Shown here one piece after another: positions 1 through 9,891 of a stretch of 64,000 nt of DNA; position 1 is the stretch's first letter; every line of letters begins with the position of its first letter. The stretch comes from Lachnospiraceae bacterium (GTDB lineage: Bacteria > Bacillota > Clostridia > Lachnospirales > Lachnospiraceae). The stretch lies in NCBI GenBank assembly GCA_902363135.1, contig CABIZF010000002.1:372001-436000 (forward strand), given 5' to 3'. Below the pieces are notes generated by a model. The model was not told where the DNA came from. It did no database searches and saw only the letters and a list, made by a program, of their open reading frames with translations. Both the position numbers and the translations under genes were made by a program.

Positions 1-353
1 AACATCAGGATCTGCTGCGCTTTAACGCGAGCTTTGATCAGTTTGTACTGCACGAACATGCCAGTCCGGAAGCACTGACCGAGTATTACAACAGCGTGAC
101 GCAGTTCTCCGATCTGTTTCATGAGGCATGGGAGAAAGCGCAGACAGATCATACTCTCCGCACGGATATTCCGGAGCAGCAGCTGTTTGTAGGGACGATG
201 TATATGATGCTCACGATGATGCAGAAGCTCGCAAGCGGCTTGATCTACCCGCAGGAGACCGATACGCTCATTCCTGAGATTTTGAAAATGGAACAGCAGA
301 TGGTGCTGGAGTACGTGAAGGGCGAGGCGATGAAGGAGACATTTCGTGGATAA
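1..353 (+). CDS. TetR/AcrR-type regulator, C-terminal part only
   Basis: The reading frame is open from the left edge to the stop at 351-353, so this is the 3' end of a gene that begins outside the window. About 117 residues are visible. They are helical, with a Phe/Leu/Met-rich stretch (TMYMMLTMMQKLASGL) and an amphipathic C-terminal helix, which resembles the ligand-binding half of TetR-family repressors. The N-terminal helix-turn-helix is not in the window, so the family call rests only on this helical pattern. A GTG at 96 is an internal codon, not a believable start. A strong terminator follows at 477-509, so it is not co-transcribed with the GH5 gene. Confidence 0.55.
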   Translation, partial: HQDLLRFNASFDQFVLHEHASPEALTEYYNSVTQFSDLFHEAWEKAQTDHTLRTDIPEQQLFVGTMYMMLTMMQKLASGLIYPQETDTLIPEILKMEQQMVLEYVKGEAMKETFRG

Positions 354-476
354 GCTGCGCAGGTAATACCATCCGTCCTATTTTTCTGTAATCCATTAAA
401 ACGGCAGGACGTTTACAAACGCCCTCGAAACTGCTGATGCGGTTATGATATTGGTGACATATGAGCAAATTTATCA

Positions 477-509
477 AGCCCTTCTCCTGACGGAGAGGGC
501 TGTTTTTTT
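477..509 (+). terminator. Rho-independent terminator after the TetR-type gene
   Basis: An 11-bp stem (AGCCCTTCTCC / GGAGAGGGCT with a G-U pair) with a TGAC loop is followed by a run of seven T. Confidence 0.85.
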
Positions 510-768
510 AATTGCGCAGAGCAATAAGCTATGAAGTTCTTCAGCTATGAAATATCAATTTTCGGCAGTTTTTAACTTTTGTGAGATAAACGACAATAAT
601 ATTAAAAACTATGCTGATGCAATACAAAACAACGAATGATGTAAAGAGAATAAAGTAAAAAAATAGAATAATGAAAAAATATGCACATAAAGTACAAAAA
701 ATAACGCGAATTTTCCATTAAATAAACAAAAATGAAGATTTATAATAAATGCCATAAGGAGGGTGCGT
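510..768. other. AT-rich intergenic region upstream of the GH5 operon
   Basis: This stretch is much richer in A and T than its neighbours and holds no open reading frame I trust. It must contain the promoter of the GH5/ABC operon. Several TATA-like hexamers are present (for example TAATAT at 597-602), but none has a -35 partner at 16-18 bp that I would defend. A strong ribosome binding site, AAGGAGGG, ends at 762. Confidence 0.4.
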
Positions 769-2121
769 ATGAGAGAGAATTTTATTCAGACAAAAGGAGA
801 GCAGTTTTTCCTGAATGAAAAACCGATTCTGCTTCGCGGCTGGGCGCTTGGGTCATGGATGAATTTTGAACATTTCATGATGGGGCTGCCGGGAACGAAT
901 TCGATGATACTGGATGCATTTTCTGAGGTATACGGGGAAGAGCGGAAAGAGGAATGGCTGGATGCCATGCTGGAGCATATAGTATCGGAAGAGGATATTG
1001 TATACATGAAAAGCATTGGCGTAAATTCTGTCCGTATCCCGTTCGGCTATCATTATTTTATGGATGATATGCAGCCAAGTGTTTTTCTGGAAAAGGGATT
1101 TGAACGGCTAAACCGGGCAGTGGAACTGTGTGCGAAGCATGAGATGTACGTGATTTTAGATCTTCATTCAACACCGGGTTCGCAGAATACAGACTGGCAT
1201 TCTGACAACATTACCGGGCAGGCGTTGTTCTGGAAATATCGCTGTTTTCAGGATCAAGTGCTCTGGTTGTGGGAGGAACTGTCGGCGCGCTATGCAAATA
1301 ATCCGTGGATTGCAGGATACGATGTGATTAACGAACCGGGATATGGATTGAGCCGGGAGCAGATCAACGGATTTTATCATCGGGTGATTGCGGCAATCCG
1401 GAAACATGATAAAGATCATATTCTTTTCCTGGAAGGAATTGATTTCGGAAGAGACTTTACACCGCTTGCAGAGTTTGATGATCCGCAGATTGCATTGACG
1501 GTACATTTTTATCCATTTGTTCTGGAGGAGAACGTACTGGATCCCGAGATGAGCGATACACACCGCATGGAAATTTTCACAAAAATTTTTGAACGGCAGT
1601 TAAAGGAGACCGGAAGATTCCATCGGCCGATCTGGTGCGGTGAATCCGGGTATGAAATTTTGGATGGACAGGAGTCATTTTATGCAATGCTTCTGGAACA
1701 CAATATTATCCTCTGTGAAGAACGTGGGATCTCGTGGAATCTCTGGACATACAAGGATGCAGGACGGATGGGGCTGGTTGTTCCTAAAAAGGAGTCCGAC
1801 TGGATGCAGCTCCGCCGAAAGCTGGCAGAACACTGGAGTCACGACTGGGAACAGAAGGTTTCTATGAAAGTGACGCATATGCTTGGGGACACTTATTATC
1901 AGCATTTAAGTGATGCACTGGCTTATGATCTGGATTTCCGGGTGCGCTCGATCCAGCACCGGATCGCAGTAGAGCAGCTGTTGAAGCCGGCCCTGAGAGA
2001 GATTCCGTGGGAGAAGATGAAGCACTATCCCGGCAGTTTTTCTTTTGAACAATGTGAAAAAAGAGAGATTGTTGCCGAAAAAATAAAACAATTTATTAAG
2101 GAGAAGGAGGAAAAGCAATGA
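769..2121 (+). CDS. Glycoside hydrolase family 5 (cellulase-type) enzyme, cytoplasmic
   Basis: A (beta/alpha)8 clan-A glycosidase, about 450 residues. Visible GH5 landmarks are VRIPFGYH, LDLHSTPGSQN, the acid/base in INEPG (E189), HFYPF, and the nucleophile in WCGESGYE (E292). There is no signal peptide, so it should act on short oligosaccharides after import. I chose ATG 769 rather than the in-frame GTG at 763 because AAGGAGGG (755-762) sits 6 nt upstream of the ATG and overlaps the GTG region. Its stop overlaps the start of the next gene by 4 nt (ATGA), so it is coupled to the solute-binding protein. GH5 covers many activities (endoglucanase, mannanase, glucosylceramidase-like and others) and I cannot name the substrate. 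Confidence 0.85.
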   Translation: MRENFIQTKGEQFFLNEKPILLRGWALGSWMNFEHFMMGLPGTNSMILDAFSEVYGEERKEEWLDAMLEHIVSEEDIVYMKSIGVNSVRIPFGYHYFMDDMQPSVFLEKGFERLNRAVELCAKHEMYVILDLHSTPGSQNTDWHSDNITGQALFWKYRCFQDQVLWLWEELSARYANNPWIAGYDVINEPGYGLSREQINGFYHRVIAAIRKHDKDHILFLEGIDFGRDFTPLAEFDDPQIALTVHFYPFVLEENVLDPEMSDTHRMEIFTKIFERQLKETGRFHRPIWCGESGYEILDGQESFYAMLLEHNIILCEERGISWNLWTYKDAGRMGLVVPKKESDWMQLRRKLAEHWSHDWEQKVSMKVTHMLGDTYYQHLSDALAYDLDFRVRSIQHRIAVEQLLKPALREIPWEKMKHYPGSFSFEQCEKREIVAEKIKQFIKEKEEKQ

Positions 2122-3485
2122 AAAAGAAACAGCTGGCATGGGTATTAACAATGGCGATGACCGCAGGAATGCTCGTACCATATGGAGCAGCGGCAGAGGA
2201 GGCAACGGAGGCAGAGACTACCGGAACAGAAGCAGCGGCCGGAGAAGTCAAGGATCCGTTTGACTATGATTATGTCAGTGAGGATGTAGATGCCGATCTC
2301 ACGATATACCGTTACTATGCAGATACAGATAAGGTGAACCTGGATTATGCAATCAATAAGATGCAGGAAAAATATCCGAATCTGACTTTTACGATGGAGC
2401 ATCGTACCGATTCTGACGGATCGACCCTGCGCACCTGGGCGGCAGTCGGAGAACTCCCGGATATTTTCGAGATCAACTCCGCAGAGGTATATAAGACGCT
2501 GAAGGATGACGGGACACGGTATGTTGTAGATAACGAGGTGGAAAACACGAAATTCTATGATCTGTTTTCCAATGGAGAGGCAGCAAAAGAGGCAAGAACA
2601 GCAGATGACGGGCACCAGTATGGCTTTGGCTGTGAGGCAAGCAACTTAGGTGAACTCTTCTATAATAAAGAGTTGTTCGATGAGCTGGGAATCAGTGAGC
2701 CGACGAACTATGAGGAATTTAAGGCTTCTATCCAGAAGCTGGAGGATGCAGGCAAGGTACCAATCGCACTGTTTGGTGCAGAAAAATGGCCAGCAACAAC
2801 GATTTTTTCACTGGCATCTATCGCAGAGGGACAGCCGCAGGGACTGGATGCAGTAAATGATGGCACTGCATCAATTTCTGATGATGTATACCGCGCAGCC
2901 GCTGAAAAGTATGTGGAGATCGCAAACATGGGTGCATACGGAAAAGCAGCATTGTCCACAAACTATCAACAGGCTTATGAGATGATGTACTCAGGTGAGG
3001 CAGGCTATTTCCTTTCCGGCGCATGGTTCTTCCTGACACTGGAAGCAGACGGCATGGGTGAGAAGATTAATTATTGCAAGTATAACGTATTTGCAGACGA
3101 TGCGGTTAAGGAAGATGTCAGATGGAATGCGCTCGGCGGATATCAGACAGAAGCAAAGTATTCCGTAAATTCCCAGCCGCCGTGCGGACTGGATACAGAA
3201 ACAGTTACCTACCTTGGTCTGGAAATGGAATACTGGACCCGTGTTTCCGCAGGACTGGAAGGAAACATGACGACGGTTATCGGAGACTTTGAGTTTAAGG
3301 GTGGCACAGGGTATAAAGATTACTATGATAATTACGGAAATTATAAGACCGTGTGCAACTTCACAGGTGACCTGAGCAATGGTGATTTTGTGACGACCGC
3401 AGACAATGCGTGTGAGATGGTAATTTCAGGTAATTACACAACCGCAGACGAGCTGATCGACGATATCGCGGCAGGCGGTTTCTGA
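2118..3485 (+). CDS. ABC importer, carbohydrate-type solute-binding protein (no lipobox)
   Basis: A family-1 extracellular solute-binding protein (MalE/UgpB type), 455 aa. The N-terminus is a Sec signal peptide (MKKKQLAWVLTMAMTAGMLV) with cleavage likely after the AAA near residues 24-26, followed by an acidic E/T/A-rich linker. No cysteine occurs in the signal region, although Gram-positive binding proteins are normally lipoproteins. The mature part has the expected features (ELPDIFEINS, LFYNKELFDELGI, PTNYEEF, GEAGYFLSGAWF). It is coupled to the GH5 gene and followed by strong hairpins and then two permease genes, the usual arrangement for making more binding protein than membrane subunits. 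The substrate is probably an oligosaccharide related to the GH5 target. Confidence 0.9.
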   Translation: MKKKQLAWVLTMAMTAGMLVPYGAAAEEATEAETTGTEAAAGEVKDPFDYDYVSEDVDADLTIYRYYADTDKVNLDYAINKMQEKYPNLTFTMEHRTDSDGSTLRTWAAVGELPDIFEINSAEVYKTLKDDGTRYVVDNEVENTKFYDLFSNGEAAKEARTADDGHQYGFGCEASNLGELFYNKELFDELGISEPTNYEEFKASIQKLEDAGKVPIALFGAEKWPATTIFSLASIAEGQPQGLDAVNDGTASISDDVYRAAAEKYVEIANMGAYGKAALSTNYQQAYEMMYSGEAGYFLSGAWFFLTLEADGMGEKINYCKYNVFADDAVKEDVRWNALGGYQTEAKYSVNSQPPCGLDTETVTYLGLEMEYWTRVSAGLEGNMTTVIGDFEFKGGTGYKDYYDNYGNYKTVCNFTGDLSNGDFVTTADNACEMVISGNYTTADELIDDIAAGGF

Positions 3486-3580
3486 TCAACAAAGGATTAT
3501 AAAAATGAAAACACAACGCGGTTAGAGACAGGCAGAAGTAGTGTGGATATCCGTGTGAGTAGTTATCAGGAAGAAACGAG

Positions 3581-3649
3581 AGGGCGGGCTGGAAGCGATG
3601 GCCTGCCCTAATTTTAACCGAATAAGCTGCGATGCTGCTATTCGGTTAA
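3581..3649 (+). promoter_or_regulatory. Two stem-loops between binding protein and permease genes
   Basis: Hairpin 1 (3581-3610) pairs AGGGCGGGC with the GC-rich arm ending GCCTGCCCT, followed by ATTTT. Hairpin 2 is a perfect 11-bp inverted repeat, TTAACCGAATA (3614-3624) and TATTCGGTTAA (3639-3649). With only a weak U-tract these could act as a partial terminator or an mRNA-stabilising 3' end for the binding-protein message. Confidence 0.6.
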
Positions 3650-3660
3650 TGGGCAGGGAA

Positions 3661-3683
3661 CGAAGCGGATTGCGAGTATTCGC
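3661..3683. repeat. Dispersed intergenic repeat, short copy
   Basis: The core GAAGCGGATTGC, followed by a variable AAT/AGT-TTC block, recurs at 15132-15159 and, inverted, at 33967-33994. All three copies are intergenic. Confidence 0.5.
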
Positions 3684-3716
3684 TTTGCACTGTGGACGTA
3701 AGAGGGAGGACGAACT

Positions 3717-4607
3717 ATGAATTCGACCCTGTTTAAGAAGAACAAAAGGTGGCTTATTTTATTTGCAGCCCCTGCAATTATCCTGTTTTGCGTGATTATC
3801 GTCATTCCACTTTTTCAGACACTGTACTATAGCTTTTTTGAATGGAATGGAATCAAAGTGGCGGCTTTCAAAGGAATTGAAAATTATAAAAAGCTGTTTC
3901 ATTCAAGGGAAATTAATACGTCGTTCATTAACAGTATTGTGTATGCGGTATTTTTGGTCGTATATCAGGTTGGGCTTGGAACGGCGTTTGCATTCATTCT
4001 GACCCAGTCAAAGATAAGAGGAAAACTGATTTTTCGAAATGTGTATTTTATTCCGGTGCTGCTTTCTGTATCGGTTGTGTCGCAGCTTTGGATTCAGATT
4101 TATAATGCAGAGTTCGGATTGATCAATCAGTTGGCAAAGGCACTTCAGATCGATTGGAGCCAGAACTGGTTGAACCAGAAATGGACGTCGTTGTTTGCCG
4201 TAGCGTTTGTAGAGTCCTGGAAGGGTATGGGCTATATCATGCTGATTATTTATGCAGGCGTAAGGAATATCCCGGAAATTTATAACGAAGCAGCGAGCAT
4301 CGATGGGGCTACAGCATTTCAGAAATTCCGTTATCTGACACTGCCGCTTGCAATGCCGACAATTCGTGTTACAATCGTGATGTGTATGACGAACGGCTTC
4401 CGTGCCTTTGATACAACGTATCTGATGACCGGAGGCGGTCCGGGAATCTTCACGTACAACCTTACGATTATGATGTATCAGGCTATGATCGGAAAGAATG
4501 ATTATGGATATGGCAGTGCGATCGCGGTACTGATTGTCATGGTGTGCGTCGGAATGATGTATGTCGTCAATCAGGCGACTAGACGATATGATCGCATTTA
4601 TGAGTAA
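3717..4607 (+). CDS. ABC importer permease, MalF/UgpA type
   Basis: Inner-membrane permease of a sugar-type (CUT1) ABC importer, 296 aa. Six hydrophobic segments are apparent, the first at about residues 14-36. The EAA loop that contacts the ATPase is seen as YNEAASIDGATAFQKFRYLTLP near residues 190-211, given here only by its ends and key residues E-A-A...G....F..I.LP. It pairs with the next gene, 12 nt downstream. No ATP-binding subunit is encoded nearby, so a shared MsmX-type ATPase elsewhere must energise it. It lies in the same direction as the GH5, binding protein and YesM/YesN genes, one operon by inference. Confidence 0.95.
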   Translation: MNSTLFKKNKRWLILFAAPAIILFCVIIVIPLFQTLYYSFFEWNGIKVAAFKGIENYKKLFHSREINTSFINSIVYAVFLVVYQVGLGTAFAFILTQSKIRGKLIFRNVYFIPVLLSVSVVSQLWIQIYNAEFGLINQLAKALQIDWSQNWLNQKWTSLFAVAFVESWKGMGYIMLIIYAGVRNIPEIYNEAASIDGATAFQKFRYLTLPLAMPTIRVTIVMCMTNGFRAFDTTYLMTGGGPGIFTYNLTIMMYQAMIGKNDYGYGSAIAVLIVMVCVGMMYVVNQATRRYDRIYE

Positions 4608-4619
4608 GGGGGCGAGAAG

Positions 4620-5447
4620 ATGAAGCGAAGAGCAGGAAAATTCCTTTTATATCTGATTCTGATCGTTTATGCCATCATTTCGATCTATCCGCTGCTCTGG
4701 ATGTTGCTGTATTCTTTCAAGGATAATACAGAGATTTTTGTGACAAATCCGTTCGGATTTCCGAAAGTATGGCATTTTGAGAACTACATTGATGCATGGA
4801 AAGCATTCGATGTCGGAACGTATTTTAAGAATAGTATGATCGTGGCATTCTTTACGATTCTGCTTGTAGAGCTGTTTGCGTTGCTGTTTTGCTATGTGGT
4901 AGCGCGGGTGCAGAATCGGCTGACTCGGTTTTTCCATTTCCTTTTGTCTGCAGGTATGTTCATTCCGATTCAGGCGATTATGATTCCACTGGTCATCGTC
5001 GTGCGCCGGTTTGGTCTGACCAATTCGCTTTGGTCTGTTATTGTGCCATATGTGGCACTTGGCCTTCCCTTTGCGTGTATGTTGTTTTATGGTTTTTATC
5101 TTGGTATCCCGATCGAGCTGGAGGAATCGGCATTTATGGAGGGTGCGAACCTTGGCACAATTTTTTTCAGGATCATCCTTCCGCAGATGAAATCGCCGAT
5201 TGTAGTCCTTGTCATTTATCAGTTTATGAGCTGTTGGAATGAGTTTAATCTCGCGCTGATTATGTTGACAAAAAACCAGATCAAAACGTTGCCGCTCGGG
5301 CTGGTGAATTTCTGGACAGCCTATCAGGCGCAATGGGGACAGGTCGGAGCAGCAATGATTATGGCCAGTGTGCCGGTGCTTGTAATTTACCTGTTTTTCA
5401 GCAATCAGATTACAGATGCAATGTCCACCAGTGGTATGAAAAACTGA
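4620..5447 (+). CDS. ABC importer permease, MalG/UgpE type
   Basis: Second permease subunit, 275 aa, six predicted membrane segments. The EAA loop reads ELEESAFMEGANLGTIFF followed by ILPQMKSP, typical of MalG partners. The C-terminus DAMSTSGMKN matches the usual family ending. RBS GGGGGCGAG lies just upstream of ATG 4620. It works with the permease before it. The sensor kinase gene follows after 15 nt, so importer and two-component system are transcribed together. Confidence 0.95.
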   Translation: MKRRAGKFLLYLILIVYAIISIYPLLWMLLYSFKDNTEIFVTNPFGFPKVWHFENYIDAWKAFDVGTYFKNSMIVAFFTILLVELFALLFCYVVARVQNRLTRFFHFLLSAGMFIPIQAIMIPLVIVVRRFGLTNSLWSVIVPYVALGLPFACMLFYGFYLGIPIELEESAFMEGANLGTIFFRIILPQMKSPIVVLVIYQFMSCWNEFNLALIMLTKNQIKTLPLGLVNFWTAYQAQWGQVGAAMIMASVPVLVIYLFFSNQITDAMSTSGMKN

Positions 5448-5462
5448 AAAGAGAAAGGGAAA

Positions 5463-7196
5463 ATGAAAAAGAAAAAATCTTCCTCTATTGTAGTGCGGCT
5501 GCGGATGGCGTTCCTTATGCCGTTTGCTGCATTTATCCTTATTGTGATCAGCATTCTTGGCTTTCAATATCGAAAACGGGCGATGGATGATATTGTCAGT
5601 CAGCTGACCTATGAGGACGAGATTTTGGCGCAGGCGCTGGAGGCGCGGATCACAAATACACAGAGCTCTGTCAATTCGATTATCATTAATTTAAATCAAA
5701 CGATTCCATTCTGTCGATTGAATCATTATAAGGGACCGGAGATAGATGCGGGAATGCGAAAACTGATCTACCAATGCATGGTAAATACGTTTATTACGTT
5801 TTATAACACGGATCAGGTGATCGTTGTCTGGAATAATGGCGTGACATGGTATGAAAACTGGACAGAGAATTATTCCATGCAAAGCGGCGGGGAGGAGCTG
5901 CTGCGGGAGATGGAGGAACAGGGGGTAGATAATTCCGGGAAATGGCTGCGAAAAGTCAGCAGCTCGAAGATCGCAGGAGAGGGGAGCTATTTTGCCAAGC
6001 GGTATGTCGATATCGCGACAGGAAAGCAACTGGGCTATGTGATTTTAAAGGAAACAGATGTCTTCGCCGGTGTACACAGCGAAAACGCGGATCGGAGCAT
6101 TTATCTTTTTGATTCATATGGAAGATTGATCGAAAGTTCGAATGTACAGGCAATTTCAGAGCGGGATTCATGTAAAACAAAAGAAGAGGAAGCGGAAGTC
6201 TCAAATCGCTGGCGAAAGCAGTTGGAAGGAATGGAGAGCAATCACCGACAGCAAATCAATCAGTTGAAGATTGCAAGACAATGGCGATTGTTTTCAGTCA
6301 CAGATATGAGCAGCGCTATGGAAGATCTGAATCATTCAATCATCCGGATTCTTCTTGCTACGTTGATCGTTTTGATTATGATGTATATGATTGTCTGCCG
6401 GATTATTGATCAGATCATTCATCCGATCCGGGAGCTTTCCGATCATATGCAAAATACGCAGGAGCAGTTGCCGGAGCCATTGCAGATGCTGGTAAAGGAT
6501 GACGAGGTCGGTATTCTGATTACTAGGTTCAATGAGATGGCAAACCGCAACGGGCAGCTGATCCATATGCTTCTGGAGGAAAAAAAACAGCAGGAGCGTC
6601 TGAAATTTTCCCTGCTGCAGTCACAGATCAAACCACATTTTTTGTATAATACCTTAGATACGATTTACTGTTTAGTATTGATGGGAAGAATGGAGGAGGG
6701 AAGCCGAATGACGAAGCTGCTCTCTGACTATTACCGGCATGTGTTGAGCAAGGGCATGGATTGGGTGCTCCTGTCGGAGGAGGTACAACAGACAGAGAAG
6801 TACCTTCAGATTCAGCTGATTCGTTATCGGGATATCATGGACTTTGAAATTCTCGTGGACGAAAATGTGGAAAATATCAAAATTCCGAAGCTGACTTTAC
6901 AGCCGCTCGTGGAGAATGCGATTTACCACGGGATCAAGCCGCTGGGACGAAAAGGGCATCTGACAGTGCATATTTCTCAGAAGGAGCGGACATTACAGAT
7001 CCGCGTGATGGACGATGGCGTGGGGATGTCGCCGGATGAGTTTGAGGAGTCGATGCAGCAGGAGCATCGTAGCGAAGAAGGCTTTGGCCTGCGCAACGTC
7101 GTCGACCGTTTACGGATCTATTATGAGACAAGATGTACGGTGAAGCTGGAGAGGTGCGAGCAGGGGACGACGATGCTGATTGAGATTAAGATATGA
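5463..7196 (+). CDS. YesM-type membrane sensor histidine kinase
   Basis: 577 aa. A membrane segment near residues 15-37 is followed by an extracytoplasmic sensing region of about 240 residues. A second membrane segment (IIRILLATLIVLIMMYMIV) lies near 295-313, then a HAMP region. The His_kinase domain carries the phosphorylation site in QIKPHFLYNTLD (H392). The ATPase domain shows the N box LVENAIYHGIKP, DDGVGM and GFGLRNV. This LytS/YesM class pairs with AraC-type response regulators, as here: the stop overlaps the start region of the next gene. Inferred role: sense an extracellular sugar and switch on the upstream import operon. Confidence 0.93.
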   Translation: MKKKKSSSIVVRLRMAFLMPFAAFILIVISILGFQYRKRAMDDIVSQLTYEDEILAQALEARITNTQSSVNSIIINLNQTIPFCRLNHYKGPEIDAGMRKLIYQCMVNTFITFYNTDQVIVVWNNGVTWYENWTENYSMQSGGEELLREMEEQGVDNSGKWLRKVSSSKIAGEGSYFAKRYVDIATGKQLGYVILKETDVFAGVHSENADRSIYLFDSYGRLIESSNVQAISERDSCKTKEEEAEVSNRWRKQLEGMESNHRQQINQLKIARQWRLFSVTDMSSAMEDLNHSIIRILLATLIVLIMMYMIVCRIIDQIIHPIRELSDHMQNTQEQLPEPLQMLVKDDEVGILITRFNEMANRNGQLIHMLLEEKKQQERLKFSLLQSQIKPHFLYNTLDTIYCLVLMGRMEEGSRMTKLLSDYYRHVLSKGMDWVLLSEEVQQTEKYLQIQLIRYRDIMDFEILVDENVENIKIPKLTLQPLVENAIYHGIKPLGRKGHLTVHISQKERTLQIRVMDDGVGMSPDEFEESMQQEHRSEEGFGLRNVVDRLRIYYETRCTVKLERCEQGTTMLIEIKI

Positions 7197-7216
7197 GGAA
7201 AAAATGGGGTGGTGGA

Positions 7217-7978
7217 ATGACACGGATATTACTTGCGGATGACGAATCGATTTTCCTCGAATTTATGCAGACGATTTTAAATTGGGGAAAATATGGCTGC
7301 GAAATCTGTGCCTGTGTGAAGGATGGAAGGGCTGCGCTGGATGTGATTCTGTCGGAGAAGCCAGATGTGGCATTTATCGATATCAGCATGCCTCTCATGG
7401 ATGGAATCGAGGTATGCCGGGAGGTGCGAAAAAGGAAGCTTCCGGTAAAGCTGGTTATCGTGACCGGGCATGATGAATTCTCATTTGCCTATCAGGCGAT
7501 CAAAATCGGAATTGATGATTATCTGCTCAAGCCGTTTACTCGTGAGGAACTTACAGAAGCGGTGCAAAAGGCTGTGCAGGGACTTGAACAGGCCGAAGCG
7601 GCAGGCAGCGAGAAAAAGCTTGAGAATATGGGGGAGGGAAAGACGAAGTATGAGATTATGTCTCATGCGATTGAAGAGTACCTGAACCAGAACTACGGGA
7701 AGAAGTCGTTGTCACTTCAGGAGGTTGCCACGGCGATGGGCTTTGAGAACAGCTATCTGCGTAGGGTATATAAGATGACGAAGGGTATTACGATCATGCA
7801 GAAGCTCGAAGATATCCGGATCACGAAGGCAAAGCAGTATCTGGAATCCGGGAACTATCAGAATCAGGAGATTTCAGAGCTGGTTGGTTTTTCAGATCCG
7901 TTTTATTTCAGTAAACGTTTTAAACAGTGCTGTGGTATCACGCCAAGCGAATACCGGCAGAAGAACGTGAAAATATAA
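7217..7978 (+). CDS. YesN-type response regulator with AraC DNA-binding domain
   Basis: A receiver domain (TRILLADDES..., phosphoacceptor D55 in FIDISMPLMDG, LKPF) is followed by a short linker and an AraC-type double helix-turn-helix (LSLQEVATAMGF, EISELVGFSDPFYFSKRFK, CGITPSEYR). At about 253 aa it is much shorter than classical YesN (about 370-500) because it lacks the middle region. ATG 7217 gives the canonical receiver start. The upstream ATG at 7193 would overlap the kinase stop and add eight residues (MRKKWGGG), and it cannot be excluded. It is the likely activator of the 0.8-8 kb operon. Confidence 0.92.
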   Translation: MTRILLADDESIFLEFMQTILNWGKYGCEICACVKDGRAALDVILSEKPDVAFIDISMPLMDGIEVCREVRKRKLPVKLVIVTGHDEFSFAYQAIKIGIDDYLLKPFTREELTEAVQKAVQGLEQAEAAGSEKKLENMGEGKTKYEIMSHAIEEYLNQNYGKKSLSLQEVATAMGFENSYLRRVYKMTKGITIMQKLEDIRITKAKQYLESGNYQNQEISELVGFSDPFYFSKRFKQCCGITPSEYRQKNVKI

Positions 7979-8023
7979 AAACGTTTAATACGAACGCATC
8001 CGGTTCACCATGTAGCCATTCGC

Positions 8024-8075
8024 AAAAAAAGTATCACCGGTACGGAAGCAGATATCTGTACCGGTGATACTTTTT
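8024..8075. terminator. Bidirectional terminator between response regulator and pyrG
   Basis: A perfect stem of about 15 bp (AGTATCACCGGTAC / GTACCGGTGATACT) has seven A on its left and five T on its right, so it can end transcription from both sides of this convergent pair. Confidence 0.92.
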
Positions 8076-8083
8076 AGGTTATA

Positions 8084-9721
8084 TTACTGTTCTTTGGAAG
8101 CGTTCTCTGCTTCATTGACCTCATGTCGGTGTAATGCAGCCTCCACAAAGCCGCGGAACAGTGGATGTGGGCGGTTCGGACGGGATTTAAGCTCCGGATG
8201 CGCCTGTGTGCCGATGAAGAACGGGTGATCCTTGAGCTCGATCATCTCGACGATGCGTCCGTCCGGAGAAAGTCCGGATAAGGTCATGCCCTTATCGACC
8301 AGAATACGGCGGAAGTCGTTGTTGACCTCATAGCGATGTCTGTGGCGTTCATGGATCTCTTCACTGCCGTAGAGCTCGTAGGCTTTGGTCGTCTTATCCA
8401 GAATGCACGGATAAGCGCCGAGCCGTAAGGTGCCGCCGATATCCTCGACTCCGTTCTGATCCGGCAGAAGAGCGATGACAGGATATGGGGTCTGCGGATT
8501 CAGCTCGATGCTGTGCGCATCCTCCAGACCTGCTACGTGGCGGGCATATTCGACGATGGCAAGCTGCATGCCGAGGCAGAGGCCAAGGAACGGGATCTGA
8601 TGCTCACGCGCATAGCGGATGGCTTCGATCTTTCCTTCGATGCCGCGGTCGCCGAAGCCGCCCGGTACGAGGATGCCATCGACATCTGAGAGCAGGCTGT
8701 CTGCATTTTTAGCTGTGACATCCTCCGAATTGATCCAGCGGATGTTGACGGTGGCGTGGCTGGCAATGCCGCCATGCTTGAGCGCTTCGACAACGCTGAT
8801 ATAAGCGTCATGAAGGGAAATATATTTGCCGACCAGTGCGATCGTTATTTCGTGGACCGGAGAACGGAGTGCCTCGACCATCGACTTCCAGTCAGTCAGA
8901 TCCGGTTCCGGACACGGGAGCTCCAGGCATTCGCAAGCTACCTGAGCCAGATGCTCTTTTTCCATCGCAAGCGGCGCTTCGTATAGGTAGTCGACGTCCA
9001 GATTCTGGAGAACACGGCTGCTCGGAACATTGCAGAACAGGGCAATTTTATCTTTGATACCCTTGTCGAGCGGATGCTCCGAACGGCATACGATGATGTC
9101 CGGCCAGATGCCCATGCCCTGCAGCTCTTTTACACTGGCCTGGGTCGGCTTCGTCTTCATTTCACCGGATGCCTTTAAATAAGGAATTAATGTGACATGA
9201 ATCAGAATCGCGTTTTCATGGCCGATGTCGTGCTGAAACTGTCGGATTGCCTCGAGAAACGGCTGGCTCTCGATGTCACCTACCGTGCCGCCGACCTCAA
9301 TGATCGCGATCTGTGTCTCGTCGGTCGTATAATTGCGGTAGAAACGGCTCTTGATTTCATTCGTGATGTGTGGGATGACCTGCACCGTGCCGCCGCCGTA
9401 ATCGCCACGCCGCTCTTTTTGCAGAACGGACCAGTAAATCTTTCCGGTGGTGACATTTGAATTTTTATTCAGGCTCTCGTCGATAAAACGCTCATAGTGG
9501 CCAAGATCGAGGTCGGTCTCGGCGCCGTCGTCGGTCACGAATACCTCTCCGTGTTGGATCGGGTTCATGGTGCCTGGGTCGATATTAATGTACGGGTCAA
9601 ATTTCTGCATGGTTACCTTATAGCCGCGTGCCTTGAGCAGACGTCCTAAGGAAGCCGCGGTAATGCCTTTTCCGAGTCCGGAAACGACACCGCCTGTTAC
9701 GAATACGTATTTTACTGGCAT
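8084..9721 (-). CDS. pyrG: CTP synthase
   Basis: Converts UTP to CTP with ATP and glutamine. The N-terminal synthetase domain starts [17 protein letters not shown] and includes [13 protein letters not shown]. The C-terminal class I glutamine amidotransferase domain has GLCLGMQ (catalytic Cys) and the HPE motif in [10 protein letters not shown]. The frame is open further upstream, but ATG 9721 (MPVKYVF) has AGGAGG directly before it and gives 545 aa, the normal length. It stands alone, convergent with the two-component operon and divergent from ftsH. Confidence 0.98.
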   Translation of the reverse strand: MPVKYVFVTGGVVSGLGKGITAASLGRLLKARGYKVTMQKFDPYINIDPGTMNPIQHGEVFVTDDGAETDLDLGHYERFIDESLNKNSNVTTGKIYWSVLQKERRGDYGGGTVQVIPHITNEIKSRFYRNYTTDETQIAIIEVGGTVGDIESQPFLEAIRQFQHDIGHENAILIHVTLIPYLKASGEMKTKPTQASVKELQGMGIWPDIIVCRSEHPLDKGIKDKIALFCNVPSSRVLQNLDVDYLYEAPLAMEKEHLAQVACECLELPCPEPDLTDWKSMVEALRSPVHEITIALVGKYISLHDAYISVVEALKHGGIASHATVNIRWINSEDVTAKNADSLLSDVDGILVPGGFGDRGIEGKIEAIRYAREHQIPFLGLCLGMQLAIVEYARHVAGLEDAHSIELNPQTPYPVIALLPDQNGVEDIGGTLRLGAYPCILDKTTKAYELYGSEEIHERHRHRYEVNNDFRRILVDKGMTLSGLSPDGRIVEMIELKDHPFFIGTQAHPELKSRPNRPHPLFRGFVEAALHRHEVNEAENASKEQ

Positions 9722-9779
9722 AGTTTTCCTCCTGTACTGTTTTATGGTGTGTGATGTGTGTGTTATAAAAAACTGTTTT

Positions 9780-9785
9780 ATTATA
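9780..9785 (-). promoter_or_regulatory. Candidate pyrG -10 box
   Basis: TATAAT on the minus strand, about 58 nt upstream of the pyrG start. The -35 region at 17 bp (TGGAAT) is weak. No terminator-antiterminator leader of the Bacillus pyrG type is obvious. Confidence 0.4.
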
Positions 9786-9862
9786 CCTCGATCATTTGCC
9801 AAATTCCATCCTTTTTTTGCCGGAATTTCACAAAAAATTTAGAAACCATTTTGTTTTCGGTA

Positions 9863-9891
9863 TTGATTTATATTTTGGGTATACTTATAAT
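9863..9891 (+). promoter_or_regulatory. ftsH promoter
   Basis: TTGATT (9863-9868), a 17-bp spacer and TATAAT (9886-9891), about 70 nt before the ftsH start. Confidence 0.8.

Noticed and set aside
4647..5567. 306-codon minus-strand open frame
   Set aside because: It lies antisense to the MalG-type permease, has a His/Lys/Arg/Gln-rich composition typical of the complement of a membrane-protein gene and has no RBS.
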